Positions 21,621 to 31,739 of a stretch of 64,000 nucleotides of DNA are shown piece after piece. The stretch covers positions 24,174,233 to 24,238,232 of the forward strand of contig CM036764.1 of the NCBI GenBank assembly GCA_020796225.1. Reading direction: 5' to 3'. The notes under the pieces are model-generated. The model saw nothing but the letters and a program-made list of their open reading frames with translations, ran no database searches and was not told the DNA's origin. The stretch is from Arion vulgaris (taxonomy: Eukaryota > Mollusca > Gastropoda > Stylommatophora > Arionidae). Positions within the stretch are counted from its first letter, which is position 1, and each line of letters begins with the position of its first letter. Position numbers and translations under genes: made by a program.

Positions 21621-22022
21621 TAGAGAATTAAATAGCCCTGAAAATCATTTCCATAACAGAGTTGTCATTTTTTCAATTTATAAATCTTTTGGTCTTGTTT
21701 CTTCTTTGCGTTCGTTCTTTACGACCAATTTTAATCACTCTCTGTGATATGTTTGATCTTTGCCAAGAACGTGTATACGTTGCACATTGGTTTGGTAGGC
21801 CCCTAAACGCAAAGACTTCTACACGTTTATGACACATGCATCCGATTTCAGCCAAACCTCCTTAGTCGCCTCTTACGACATGCATGGCAGGTAACAGTGG
21901 TTCTATTCTTTACACCCCAAATTTGGGCCCGGTAACCACTCGGTCTTGTTTAAATAGCTCTGGAAATCATTTCCATAACAGGGTTGTCATTTTTTCAATT
22001 TATAAATCTTTTGGTCTTGTTT
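21621..22022. repeat. 71-bp direct duplication split by a SINE
   Basis: The stretch from AAATAGCCCTG to GGTCTTGTTT (about 21630-21700) recurs as AAATAGCTCTG to GGTCTTGTTT (about 21952-22022). The SINE-6b copy sits exactly between them, so it inserted at the junction of a tandem duplication or its target duplication merges with it. Confidence 0.75.
21701..21941 (-). mobile_element. SINE-6b, full copy
   Basis: It is flanked by GGTCTTGTTT at 21691-21700 and 21942-21951, a 10-bp direct repeat. On the minus strand it starts GAGTGGTTACCGGGCCC, carries the core CATGTCGTAAGAGGCGACTA, then TTTGGCTGAAATCGGATGC and AACGTATACACGTTCTTGG, and ends in AAAGAAG. The variable-length target duplication and GAA-type end suggest LINE-driven retroposition. 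Confidence 0.75.
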
Positions 22023-22064
22023 TAACTAAATTTGTCTCTATTCCACTGTTGCAAGGATGTGAAA

Positions 22065-22305
22065 TCACCATCATATCATCCTCATCATTATCATATACAA
22101 CATCATAATCATCATCGTTCTTATCATCATCGCCCTTATCATCATAATCAACACCATAATCACCATCATTATTATTATCATTATTATCATCATCATTAAA
22201 ATCATCATCATCATTATTAACATCATCGTCATTAACATCTTCATCGTCATCATTATGATCATTATCATCGTTATCATCATCATCCCCATCACTATCATCA
22301 CTGTT
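22065..22305. repeat. Imperfect TCA/ATC trinucleotide tract
   Basis: About 240 bp of ATCATC with ATT and AAC interruptions. Minus-strand Met-Ile open frames across it are shadows. Confidence 0.9.
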
Positions 22306-22369
22306 ATGTTTTAATAATATGGCTATATTATTTAAGAAATATTAATTACATTTACTAATTAATTATGAT

Positions 22370-22536
22370 CAGTGGCGGCTCGTGGTCATTTTCTTGGTGG
22401 GGCCAGACACAAATTTTCGGGAAAATCATTTTGTTGTTGCTGAGTATTTACTATTATTTGTCTATTCCGGGAAGTTATTCCCTTTCGATTTTGGTGGGGC
22501 CGGGCCCCACTGGCTCTTAATGACGAGTCGCCCCTG
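22370..22536. mobile_element. hAT-type MITE-1, copy 2
   Basis: It is 167 bp long with CAGTGGCGGCTCGTGG at the left and an inverted GACGAGTCGCCCCTG at the right. It is flanked by ATTATGAT (22362-22369) and ATTATGAC (22537-22544). It shares TTCGGGAAAATC and TCCGGGAAGTTA with copy 1. Confidence 0.85.
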
Positions 22537-22599
22537 ATTATGACTATTATTTAAATTTGTGTTACATAAAACAGAAATTGAAAACATAAAACAGAAATA

Positions 22600-23099
22600 A
22601 ATCCAAATGAGAGGCTGTTATGTCACATAGGAAACATATTTCAGAAGAGAGAGAGAGAGAGAAAGAGAAAGAGAGAGAGAGAGAGATAGAATGATGAGAG
22701 AATGACAGAGGAAAGTATACAGAAATGAGGTGTGGTTAGTCCAAGTAAGAATAATGTTTGAATCAAAATGAATTGTGGGCAGGATGTATATAAACAGCGT
22801 GAGAGAGAGAGAGAGATAAGTGGGAAAGAAAGAGGAGAAAGAGAGAACTAAATGAAAATGAGAGATGATCAGGAGGCATATAGACAATGGTTGAGGGAGA
22901 GAGAGAGAGAGATAGCAAGAGAGACGAGAGAGGACTAAATAAAAGGAATGGTAGTCATGGTGAATATAAGCAACGTTTGAGAGAAAGAGAGAGAAATAGA
23001 GAAAGCGAAAAAGAGAGAGAGAACGAAAGAGAGAGACCAAAAATCAAAATGGGAGGTGGGCAGGATGCATGTAAACATTTCTTGAGAAACAGAAAGAAC

Positions 23100-23138
<39 letters not shown>

Positions 23139-24125
23139 TACAAGAAAGACGAGAGAGAAAAAGTGAGAAGGGAGAAAGAAGAGAAAGAGTAAACTCAATC
23201 AGAATGAGACATGTTTAGGTCACATATGAAATACGTTTGAGAGAGAGAGAGGAAACTCAATCAGAATGAGACATGTTTAGGTCACATATGAAATACGTTT
23301 GAGAGAGAGAGAGGAAACTCAATCAGAATGAGACATGTTTAGGTCACATATGAAATACGTTTGAGAGAGAGAGGAAACTCAATCAGAATGAGACATGTTT
23401 AGGTCACATATGAAATACGTTTGAGAGAGAGAGAGGAAACTCAATCAGAATGAGACATGTTTAGGTCACGTATGAAATACGTTTGAGAGAGAGAGAGAGT
23501 AAACTCAATCAGAATGAGACATGTTTAGGTCACATATGAAATACGTTTGAGAGAGAGAGAGGAAACTCAATCAGAATGAGACATGTTTAGGTCACATATG
23601 AAATACGTTTGAGAGAGAGAGGAAACTCAATCAGAATGAGACATGTTTAGGTCACATATGAAATACGTTTGAGAGAGAGAGGAAACTCAATCAGAATGAG
23701 ACATGTTTAGGTCACATATGAAATACGTTTGAGAGAGAGAGAGGAAACTCAATCAGAATGAGACATGTTTAGGTCACATATGAAATACGTTTGAGAGAGA
23801 GAGAGGAAACTCAATCATAATGAGACATGTTTAGGTCACATATGAAATACGTTTGAGAGAGAGAGAGGAAACTCAATCAGAATGAGACATGTTTAGGTCA
23901 CATATGAAATACGTTTGAGAGAGAGAGAAAACTCAATCAGAATTAGACATGTTTAGGTTAGATATGAAATACGTTTGAGAGAGAGAGAGGAAAAAAAGAA
24001 GGAGAGAATACAAGAAAGACCAGTGAATAAAATACAGTCGAGAGAAAGAAGAAAAATAGAGAATTAGATCACACATGAGACTTGGTTAGATCACATATGA
24101 AATACGTTTGAGAGAAAGAGATGCG
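22600..24125. repeat. GA-anchored minisatellite with a homogeneous core and decayed edges
   Basis: From about 23190 to 23985 thirteen units read ACTCAATCAGAATGAGACAT, GTTTAGGTCACATATGAAAT, ACGTTTGAGAGAGAG, with a GA run whose length varies so that the unit is about 60-63 bp. On both sides (22600-23190 and 23985-24125) the same plan continues: a 40-60 bp segment with AATGAG or AGGATG motifs, then a GA run, but the segments differ strongly. Open frames on both strands are low-complexity shadows. Confidence 0.9.
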
Positions 24126-24589
24126 AGAGAGAATATCCATCGTTTCAAAATGAAATCCAACAGAAATGAAAGAGGAAATGGAAAGTCTATTGAATTATGG
24201 GTAAGAACAGAAGATAATAATACAGCAATCAGAAATGGCCAAGACAAGGAATCAACAAGGCTGGCTCGCAATAAAGAAAGTTCAAAGAGAAATAAAAAAT
24301 ATCAATCTCGTATGCTCAAGAAAGTGTTACAAGGGAAAAAAAATAAAACAGAAGGAAGATACTTTATCAAGAAATGTGAGCTTCGATAATGACTTCAGTT
24401 GATAAGAAGGTGGGCAAACTAAAGGTAGTCAGACGATCATGTGGTCGTGTGCAAGTATAATTGAATAAGTAAATAGTGGGACTATTCTTCTTCTTCATTT
24501 TCTATATTTCAGCGACACTTAAGCTCTTGTACCTCATGCCAATAGAATGCTATATATGTTATATAAAGCATGGCTGGAGATCGCTGGAA
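24126..24589. other. A-rich sequence with a 93-codon open frame
   Basis: An open frame at 24108-24389 is Lys/Arg/Asn rich and begins inside the GA repeat. It has no motif that I recognise and its composition simply follows the A-rich DNA. I do not call it a gene. Confidence 0.4.
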
Positions 24590-24689
24590 GATATGGTTTT
24601 ACAAACAAGGATATGGTTTTACAAACAAAGATATGGTTTTACAAACAAAGATATGGTTTTACAAACAAAGATATGGTTTTACAGAAGAA
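24590..24689 (+). repeat. 20-bp minisatellite, 5 copies, within LINE coding sequence
   Basis: The unit GATATGGTTTTACAAACAAA is repeated about five times; the last copy continues into the LINE text at the WFYRR codons. Because 20 is not a multiple of three, each unit changes frame. Confidence 0.9.
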
Positions 24690-25022
24690 TACGGAAAATT
24701 CTATGTACAGAGAAGTAAACAAATGATGAAGTTTTAAAACAGGCTTGCACACAAATAAACGTTGTCAAAAGAATAAGAATCAGACAATCAAGATTCTTCG
24801 GACATATAATGCGAAGAGAAGGTTTAGAACATTTAGTGACAATGGTTAAAATACAGGGAAGAAGAAATGGTGGGAGACAGACGGTGAAAATGTTGGATGT
24901 TCTGGCATCGTTGTTCGACAAAAGATCGACGTCAGAACTGATTAACTGCACCAGAGAGAGAGAGAGAGAGAGAGAGAGTTGTGGAGAGACACGATCACTT
25001 ACGCCGGCATGCATTATACTTG
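24590..25022 (+). pseudogene. LINE R-c C-terminal region with GA expansion
   Basis: The text is MVLQ/IWFYRRIRKIL, then NDEVLKQACTQINVVKRIR, RQSRFFGHIMRREGLEHLV, a Gly/Arg-rich GRRNGGRQ segment, then KMLDVLASLFDKRSTSEL. This is the C-terminal tail of an RTE-like ORF2 (RFFGH-x-MRREGLEHLV is the family signature). A 20-bp repeat interrupts the WFYRR segment and a GA run follows INCTRE at 24954. The 3' end has a TTGATTGATTGA tail. Related copies are at 32773-33075 and 57975-58318. Confidence 0.75.
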
Positions 25023-25340
25023 ATTGATTGACATAGCATTGAATATCTGGGGTGTCTGTGGAATTTCTATCGACCCGGAAGCCAGAATTGGACTGCTCTA
25101 GTACTAGCGGATGAGAGGGTTCTAAGTGCTTCTCACTGATACAGAAGTCCATGTAGTAGTTATTGTGGCCCCACTCTACCACTAGAATGCCTGCTGGTCC
25201 TGCTAACTTTCTTCTCTAATCTTGACCTGCGATCACATATTCAAGGCAAGAGGATCATAGCGCCCTAAATCACTGCATCGTTACAATAGGCGACAGTAGG
25301 CAGAATTCAGCACATAGCAGCTCTTTTTCGTCACATTTCA
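25023..25340. other. Unassigned; possible minus-strand ORF fragment
   Basis: A minus-strand frame across 25030-25182 reads VEWGHNNYYMDFCISEKH, then HPLVLEQSNSGF and DTPDIQ. It looks protein-like and may be another LINE piece, but I cannot assign it. Confidence 0.3.
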
Positions 25341-25879
25341 TCAATGTTATGTTATGTTATGCGATCGACGTCATGGCACATTAGGCATTCCCATTCGTGC
25401 TCTGTCCTCCGCTGCAGCAACCATCCCAAAGTCCAGTTGCTCATCATACCCATGAGAAGTTGATTAGTATATCTTCTCTCTCTACCACAAAGACGACACT
25501 GTCTGGCATGTCCAAACTTAACGCCTAATTCTCGAACTCGTTCCAGTGTCTGCGACTTACCAATGTCACATAATTGAGGGCGTATCGCATTGATGATATC
25601 GGATCTCTCCATACTTTTGCACGCTTGAGTAGGGGCATTATTTGCAAGAAAGTCAGCACGCACTTTACACTGCACTCCAACATGTCCAGGTGTGTACAGC
25701 CAAATCATTTTCTTGAGATGTGATCTCCGAATTCTGTCCACCCATTCCACACGCATATTTTCAAATTCAATCATTTGAAGCATATTCATCGAGTCTGATA
25801 TGATAATCGTATGGGTTACCTGTTGCTCAGCCACCCATGACAGAGCCCTGGAGGCAGCAGTGATCTCCATAGTCATGCT
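25341..25879 (-). pseudogene. RNase H C-terminal fragment (RH-A copy 2)
   Basis: This minus-strand frame of 174 codons has the same content as 170-708 and stays open to its end: MEITAASRAL, IISDSMNM, YTPGHVGVQCKVRAD, then RRTEHEWECLMCHDVDRIT. In the GHxG motif region GNE has become CKV, so an RNase H helix residue is lost, although the last Asp is kept. A short ATAAC-type repeat tail follows (25341-25360). The shared text with copy 1 starts at the same base, AGCATGACTATGG. Confidence 0.75.
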
Positions 25880-25934
25880 TCATCACTATCATTATGAAGT
25901 CTGTCCAGCCACATTCTTGTACATATGTACACAG

Positions 25935-26110
25935 AGTGTACATATATACATTCATCTCGTACCATTATACGTTTCATAGGGCCTGCAAGTAATTTCTCCA
26001 TACCGCTCTGTCCTGGACAAATCGTTGAATCTTTTCCATTGAATTGAGTCCGACACTTCTTGTCTCGCTCAACAAAGTTCGTTTCAGGGTTTCATTAGAG
26101 CGTCCTACAC
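25935..26110 (-). pseudogene. LINE R-a C-terminal fragment
   Basis: Minus-strand text reads TLKRTLLSETRSVGLNSMEK, then QDRAVWRNYLQAL, and ends with the AACGTATAATGGTACGAG-like block. It matches 32145-32461, 38055-38365 and 45425-45640. Confidence 0.65.
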
Positions 26111-26282
26111 CTGCTCATCAGCGTGTACATGTGATTTCTCAAATATGACAACCATTTATACAGACGGAATACTCGTAAGATTTTACGAACAGAAAACCCA
26201 AATTTATAGTATCACACCTACTGGGTTATAAGATAATACTCATTTAGTACTTGATAATCACTCACATAATTCATGTCATTTA

Positions 26283-26395
26283 TATGAGAAATGTTAAAGT
26301 CCCAATTCGGTGTGTTTTGTATAAAATGTGTCCTACATATGAGAAATGTTAAAATTCCAATTCGGTGTGTTTTGTATAAAATGTGTCCTACATAT
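26283..26395. repeat. Two-copy 56-bp tandem duplication
   Basis: ATGAGAAATGTTAAA, then CCAATTCGGTGTGTTTTG and TGTGTCCTACAT occurs twice head to tail with few changes. Confidence 0.85.
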
Positions 26396-26424
26396 GTTTG
26401 TATTCATTTATCAAATAGCTTGTT

Positions 26425-26740
26425 ATGAGCAGAACGCTGCCACTCTAACAGCCCTTCGAAATCTCCCAAGCCAGATGCCCCAATTCTGTAGCCGCCATGA
26501 TCACATCATCAGTTACATCCTGATTCTATCTTCTCCGTGGTCTTCCTCTTATCCTCTTTGCCGGGATGACTCCTTCCATAGTGGTCTTTTCCACCCCTTC
26601 TTGTTTCTTTATATGTCCAAAATACTTCAATTTTCTCATTCTTATTTATAACATTAGCCAGTTTTCTTTAATTCTGAGTTCTTTCTGGATAGATATATTT
26701 GCTCTCTTCTCTGTCCATGGTATACGTAGGACTTATCTGT
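26425..26740 (-). pseudogene. LINE R-f C-terminal coding fragment
   Basis: Minus-strand frames show MDREESKYIYPERTQN, then a KYFGHIKK-like stretch, MEGVIPAKRIRGRPRRR, and a final W-GIWLGRFRRAV helix. The order matches 33646-34020 (GRVPGRRGRGRPRRRW). Frameshifts are frequent. Confidence 0.55.
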
Positions 26741-26824
26741 AACACTTATGTTCAAAAACAAATATATGTTTTTCCACTGCCTTGTTAAAAACCCATTTGT
26801 TTTTATGGAATATATATCTCTCTG

Positions 26825-26948
26825 ATTGATTGATTGATAGGACTATTATCATTGCACTTCGTTGAGTAACCATGTGTGCTTCGATTTCTTTCTTACACAG
26901 GAAGATCTCAGCTGCAATGCAAGAATTTCGTAGCACCAGCGAGGGCCC
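26825..26948 (-). mobile_element. SINE-1 3' end fused to an AT/GGG array
   Basis: The minus strand holds CTCGCTGGTGCTACGAAATT, GCATTGCAGCTGAG and AAGAAATCGAAGCACACATG, with an ATCAATCAATCA tail at the left edge. The SINE stops exactly where the GGGATATATA array starts. Confidence 0.75.
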
Positions 26949-26950
26949 CC

Positions 26951-27690
26951 AATATATATATATATACATTGGGATATATAGGGATATATTGGGATATATT
27001 GGGATATATATTGGGATATATATTGGGATATATTGGGATATATATTGGGATATATAGGGATATATATTGGGATATATAGGGATATATATTGGGATATATT
27101 GGGATATATATTGGGATATATAGGGATATATTGGGATATATAGGGATATATAGGGATATATAGGGATATATTGGGATATATAGGGATATATAGGGATATA
27201 TTGGGATATATATTGGGATATATAGGGATATATATTGGGATATATTGGGATATATAGGGATATATAGGGATATATTGGGATATATATTGGGATATATATT
27301 GGGATATATTGGGATATATATTGGGATATATAGGGATATATATTGGGATATATTGGGATATATATTGGGATATATTGGGATATATAGGGATATATTGGGA
27401 TATATTGGGATATATAGGGATATATTGGGATATATAGGGATATATAGGGATATATTGGGATATATAGGGATATATAGGGATATATAGGGATATATAGGGA
27501 TATATAGGGATATATAGGGATATATTGGGATATATAGGGATATATAGGGATATATTGGGATATATTGGGATATATATTGGGATATATATTGGGATATATA
27601 TTGGGATATATATTGGGATATATATTGGGATATATATTGGGATATATATTGGGATATATATTGGGATATATATATATATATATATATACA
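26951..27690. repeat. GGGATATATA-type low-complexity array, about 740 bp
   Basis: Units alternate between GGGATATATA, GGGATATATT (10 bp each) and GGGATATATATT (12 bp). Long minus-strand Ile-Pro-Tyr frames and plus-strand Gly-Tyr-Ile frames are shadows of the repeat. It ends in a TA run. Confidence 0.95.
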
Positions 27691-27902
27691 TGGTTGTGAT
27701 GTAGCTCGTGTGTGAGCGTGAGATAAATTGATTGTTACTGTGCGAAATGATGAAGATCATCTCTAGAGGAAAAAGGATGATTGATGTGCCCGATTTTGGG
27801 CATGGAAAAGACATGGAATTTTGAGTACCTAATTTTTTCTGGCAACGAAGATTTCAGCTCGATGACCCTTCAGCATGTCTTAACTAGATATAAATACCCT
27901 GT

Positions 27903-27941
<39 letters not shown>

Positions 27942-28195
27942 AGCGATTTAAGGATGTTGGAATTACACGTTGTACAAATAGAATTAGATGCTCGAGGAGC
28001 AGATAGAGAGAAGTAACCAACGAGTCACAGGAACCAGCAGTATGCATATCTTTCGATATCTGTTGAGAAGTACTGAGGATAAATGAGTTTGCCAGGAGAG
28101 CTGGGACATCAGTACAGTAACCAATAACCAATATATCTATATATAAATTATTAAGATACATAAAGACAGGCAGGCAATAAGTCAGACAAACAGAC
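27691..28195. other. No gene; TA microsatellite
   Basis: A pure TA run lies at about 27905-27940. The rest is unrecognised. Confidence 0.5.
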
Positions 28196-28272
28196 ATACA
28201 GCTAGATAGATAGATAGATTAGATAGATAGACAGATAGACAGACAGACAGACAGACAGAAAGACAGACAGAC

Positions 28273-28323
<51 letters not shown>

Positions 28324-28447
28324 CAGACAGGCAGGCAGGCAGGCAGATAGATAGATAGACAGACAGGCAGGCAGGCAGAAAGGCATTCAGGCAGGCAGAT
28401 AGATATATAGATAGATATATAGATAGATAGATAGATAGATAATACAT
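28196..28447. repeat. GATA/GACA tetranucleotide tract
   Basis: Blocks of GATA, GACA and GGCA repeat for about 250 bp. This resembles the Bkm-type GATA/GACA satellites of animals. Minus-strand Tyr-Leu-Ser frames are shadows. Confidence 0.95.
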
Positions 28448-28534
28448 AGATATAATGATATATAGATGGACAGGTAAGTAGGTAGATAGGAAGATAGTAA
28501 AATAGAATATAGTATATGCATATATATATATGGA

Positions 28535-28602
28535 GAGAAAGAGGAGTCAGAGAGCGAGACCGAGAGAGATGAGAGAGCGAGAGAGAGAGAACGAGCGCAG
28601 AG

Positions 28603-28639
<37 letters not shown>

Positions 28640-28640
28640 T
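28535..28640. repeat. GA microsatellite with GAGC interruptions
   Basis: AGAGAGCGAGA-type sequence ends in a pure GA run at 28608-28632. Confidence 0.9.
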
Positions 28641-28944
28641 AGAGAAGTATTTCCAAAAAAAACGAAAATGAATATTCACTCGACTTTCTCAATCTGACAA
28701 ATAGTGACTATCAGACGAAGTAGATGTACTCATGCTTCAGCGGAAACTGTCAAGTTTACCTAAGACTTTCAGAAAATAGAAGAAAATTATCGCCTTGCTC
28801 TGATTTTCGCTTTTTCTGTTCTTTCCAGTGACCAGTTGAAGACGAGATTCGAGACAGACATTTAGAATTGAGCACGTTAGCTAGCGCCTGCTGGTCGAAC
28901 TTGGGATGGGAAAACATCCTTAAATGTTTGAGTAGAGGAAACAT

Positions 28945-30085
28945 TAGGGACAGTTAGAGAGAAAGACGGAAGAGAAAAGGAGTGAGAATGAAGGAGGCGA
29001 AGAGGAAATAGAGATAAAGAGGAGAAGAGAGATAAAGAGATAAAGAGAGAAATGAAGAGAGAAGAGAAGATTAAGAGAGATATGAAGAGAGAAAGAGATA
29101 TATGAAGAGAGGAAGAGATGAAGAGAGAAGAGAGAGATTAAGAGAGATATGAAGAGAGAAGAGAGATATGAAGAGAGGAAGAGATGAAGAGAAAGAGAGA
29201 TTAAGAGAGAGATGAAGAGAGGAAGAGATATATGAAGAGAGGAAGAGAGATTGTAGCATCTAGCCAGTCCCCAACCCAGGTGGCAGCTGAGGAACCAGAC
29301 AGTTAGCTTTAGTGTGTAGCTTGTATATATTTAGATATTTTATTAGCAGACTTAGTGTTTGCACTCTCTAAGCAGAATGGCAACACTAAAACCAATTGAC
29401 GTAGTTGTGTAGTGACGGCGTAGCAACGTTAGTAAACATAGGGAGACGAACCATAACACATGAAGACAGAGGACGTGTTTTTGTCTGAATGTAGTAACCA
29501 TCAATAAAGAAAGTATCAAACATATAAGAGCGTCTCCTTATTTGTAGTGTGTGTGTGTGTGGCAAGCAACATCAGCCCAACACTCTATAATCACCACCAC
29601 CGTACCATCGGATACTACAACAAGATGAAGAGAGAAAGAGAAAATTAAGAGAGATATGAAGAGAGGAAGAGATATATGAAGAGAGGAAGAGAGATGAAGA
29701 GAGGAAGAGAGATTAAAAGAGGAAGAGAGATTAAGAGAGGAAGAGAGAGATTAAGGGAGGAAGAGTGATGAAGAGGGAAAGAGAGAGTGAAGAGAGGAAG
29801 AGAGAGTGAAAAGAGGAAGAGAGATGAAGAGGGAAAGAGAGAGTGAAGAGAGGAAGAGAGAGTGAAGAGAGGAAGAGAGGCAGAGAGATGAAGAGGGAAT
29901 GAGAGAGTGAAGAGAGGAAGACAGATAAAGAGAGGAAGAGAGAGATGAGAGAAAAGAGGAAGATAAAATGAAGAGGGGAAGAGAGAGAGATGAAGAGGGG
30001 AAGAAAGAGATGAGGAGAGAAAAAGTGAGATGAAGAAAGGAAGAGAGAGAGAGAGATGAAGAGAAGAAACAAGAGATGAAAAGAG
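28945..30085. repeat. Purine-rich GAAGAGAGGAAGAGAGAT tract, split by an LTR-like insert
   Basis: Two blocks (28945-29251 and 29623-30085) consist almost only of A and G in a loose 15-20 bp pattern of GAAGAGA, GGAAGAGA and GATGAAGAG. The two blocks are the same tract interrupted by the element at 29252-29622. Confidence 0.9.
29252..29622 (+). mobile_element. Probable solo LTR of a retrotransposon
   Basis: The insert starts TGTAGCATC and ends TACTACAACA, giving TG...CA ends with a short TGTAG/CTACA inverted repeat. It contains a TATA-like TGTATATATTTAG near 29325, a polyadenylation signal AATAAA at 29503-29508, and a GT-rich run about 45 bp downstream. It sits alone in a purine tract, with AGAT on both sides (29248-29251 and 29623-29626); in this AGA-rich setting that match is weak. 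No second copy or internal region is present, so the family cannot be named. Confidence 0.5.
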
Positions 30086-30577
30086 GAAGATATAAATAAA
30101 CAACTGTGAATATGAATAAACTGAGGAGATATTGAGACAAAAATTTATGTAGAGGAGGAAAGCAAGGATGGAGAGTTAAAATTGAGAGGAAAAAGAGAGC
30201 AAGAAAGAGAAAGGATAATTTTGTTCTGGCAAATGTAAAACTATTGAATAGCATTCTTCGTCAATATTGTCCTTACAAAAACCATGTATCTATTCAACAT
30301 ACAAAAATGTCCACTTGCTTTGACAAATTCTAATGTGCACAATGGAGCTGCACTGTGCATTGTCAACAATAATTATATAGCCATTTCTTTTCGTCTTTAC
30401 AGATGGACGGTGAATTAAGCAGGGATGGAGTGTTTTCTCTCTATTTATACCTAGTGTTATCAACTGTTATGGGGAATGTGCCTTGCCCATTTTGTACAAA
30501 TCCCCTCTCTACCCTACTGTTTTATTCAAAGGAAAGACAAAGTCCAAAGCTTTAGAATCAGGCAGGGTTTGTTTGGG
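30086..30577. other. No recognised feature
   Basis: I see no gene or repeat family. Confidence 0.4.
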
Positions 30578-30588
30578 GATGCCAGAAG

Positions 30589-30876
30589 GTCTTCTTCTTC
30601 GTCTTCACCCTTGGCCCCTAGGGAGGCATAGGTCTGCACCCAATGCCTTCCAAACCCGCCTATCCAAGGCCATCTTTTTCAGATCTTTATATGTCCTTCT
30701 TCTTCCTCGGGTGGCGAGCTATAAATTTTCTTGGCTGGGGTTTCTGTAGTTAATTAGTGTTTTTATGGGGTGGGGTAGCTAGCCCCATTCCAACCTCCTT
30801 AGTGGCCTCTTACGACATGCGTGGAAGGTAACAGTGGCCCTATTCTTTACATTTTGGGCCCGGCAACCATTCGAGC
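30589..30876 (-). mobile_element. SINE-6c with 11-bp target duplication
   Basis: It is flanked by GATGCCAGAAG at 30578-30588 and 30877-30887. On the minus strand it starts GCTCGAATGGTTGCCGGGCC, carries the core CATGTCGTAAGAGGCCACTA, and ends in a GAAGAAGA tail. The middle (TAGCTCGCCACCCGAGGAAG, GCAGACCTATGCCTCCC) is unlike SINE-6a or 6b, so this is a third body joined to the same 5' core. Confidence 0.8.
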
Positions 30877-31015
30877 GATGCCAGAAGATGATGCTTAGTA
30901 ATTATACATTAGATTTAATTAAAGTCATCCTCAGATAGTGGTACGTTGCAAATATGAAAAGTAAATTTCCAGGAAAAAGCACATTGAACTTATTCGTAAA
31001 TTCTATAATATCAAA

Positions 31016-31176
31016 CAGTGGCGGCTCGTCATTAGGGGCTTGTAGGGGGAGGGCCCACCAAAAATAATATGTAACGTGTGTTTATTATTTTATAAATTAA
31101 AATATAACCCAACCCACAACCATCATTGTTCCATAATATTTTGTCTGGCCCCACCAACAAAAATGAGCCGCCACTG
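31016..31176. mobile_element. hAT-type MITE-1, copy 3
   Basis: It is 161 bp long with ends CAGTGGCGGCTCGTC and ATGAGCCGCCACTG, flanked by perfect ATATCAAA at 31008-31015 and 31177-31184. Confidence 0.9.
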
Positions 31177-31297
31177 ATATCAAATAACAATAAGAAGTTA
31201 AGTTACTTTACAACAGTTTGTTAAATAACTAAGAAACTGAAACTAAATACCTGTGTTCAAAGAACACTTGACTATAGAAACATTGTGCCCTACTTTA

Positions 31298-31395
31298 TTC
31301 ACTGACGAAACACGTAACAATAAATTACTGTAGTTTTACAAAGTGCGAAAACAGTAGTAGCCTATACAGCGACGTTTCGACCAAAAGGTCTCTAT
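31298..31395. mobile_element. FB element, single left arm
   Basis: GAAACACGTAACAATAAA, ACTGTAGTTTTACAAAG and CGACGTTTCGACC match the left arm of FB at 12962. Confidence 0.65.
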
Positions 31396-31439
31396 CTAAT
31401 TCAGACTTCCTATACGGCAGGCCATGGCCTCCGATAACA

Positions 31440-31562
31440 TACGACCGGCGGGCTCTGCTATAAAAATTCTCGGAAATCAGACCACAACCGTTTGCGTGAC
31501 CAATGCGAGTGTTTTTGTATAAAGACAAATTCATTTAAAAAAACAACACAAAACGCTCCCCA
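31440..31562 (-). mobile_element. Fold-back MITE fragment
   Basis: It shares GGAAATCAGACCACAACCG, GTGACCAATGCGAG and GACAAATTCATTTAAA with the left part of 11070-11621 and the right part of 48222-48580. It is joined directly to the FB arm on its left. Confidence 0.6.
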
Positions 31563-31739
31563 AGTAAAAGATCAGGACACATGTAGCACAACCACATACA
31601 CGCGTGTACGCACGGGAAATGTGTTTGATTCAAGTTGACCTCGAACCTTGGAATTATCACAGCATTGCGTTACTAGGGACGCGTGTTATCGACTTTTCTA
31701 TCGGCGTCCATTAAAAAACAACTTCGCCATTTTCAAAAT

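Noticed and set aside
22887..23192. Arg/Glu-rich 101-codon protein
   Set aside because: Frame driven by GA dinucleotide repeats, with equivalent open frames on the opposite strand.
24594..24718. Protein with WFYKQRYGFTNKD repeats
   Set aside because: It is the 20-bp array read across frames inside a LINE fragment.
26849..27814. 321-codon minus-strand open frame rich in Ile, Pro and Tyr
   Set aside because: It is a translation shadow of the GGGATATATA array; no stop can arise in these frames and there is no other coding evidence.
28182..28692. Ser/Leu/Tyr-rich minus-strand membrane-like proteins
   Set aside because: Shadows of GATA/GACA and GA repeats.
30483..30749. 88-codon frame at 30483 as a gene
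   Set aside because: Its second half is antisense SINE-6c, so the frame crosses a transposon boundary.
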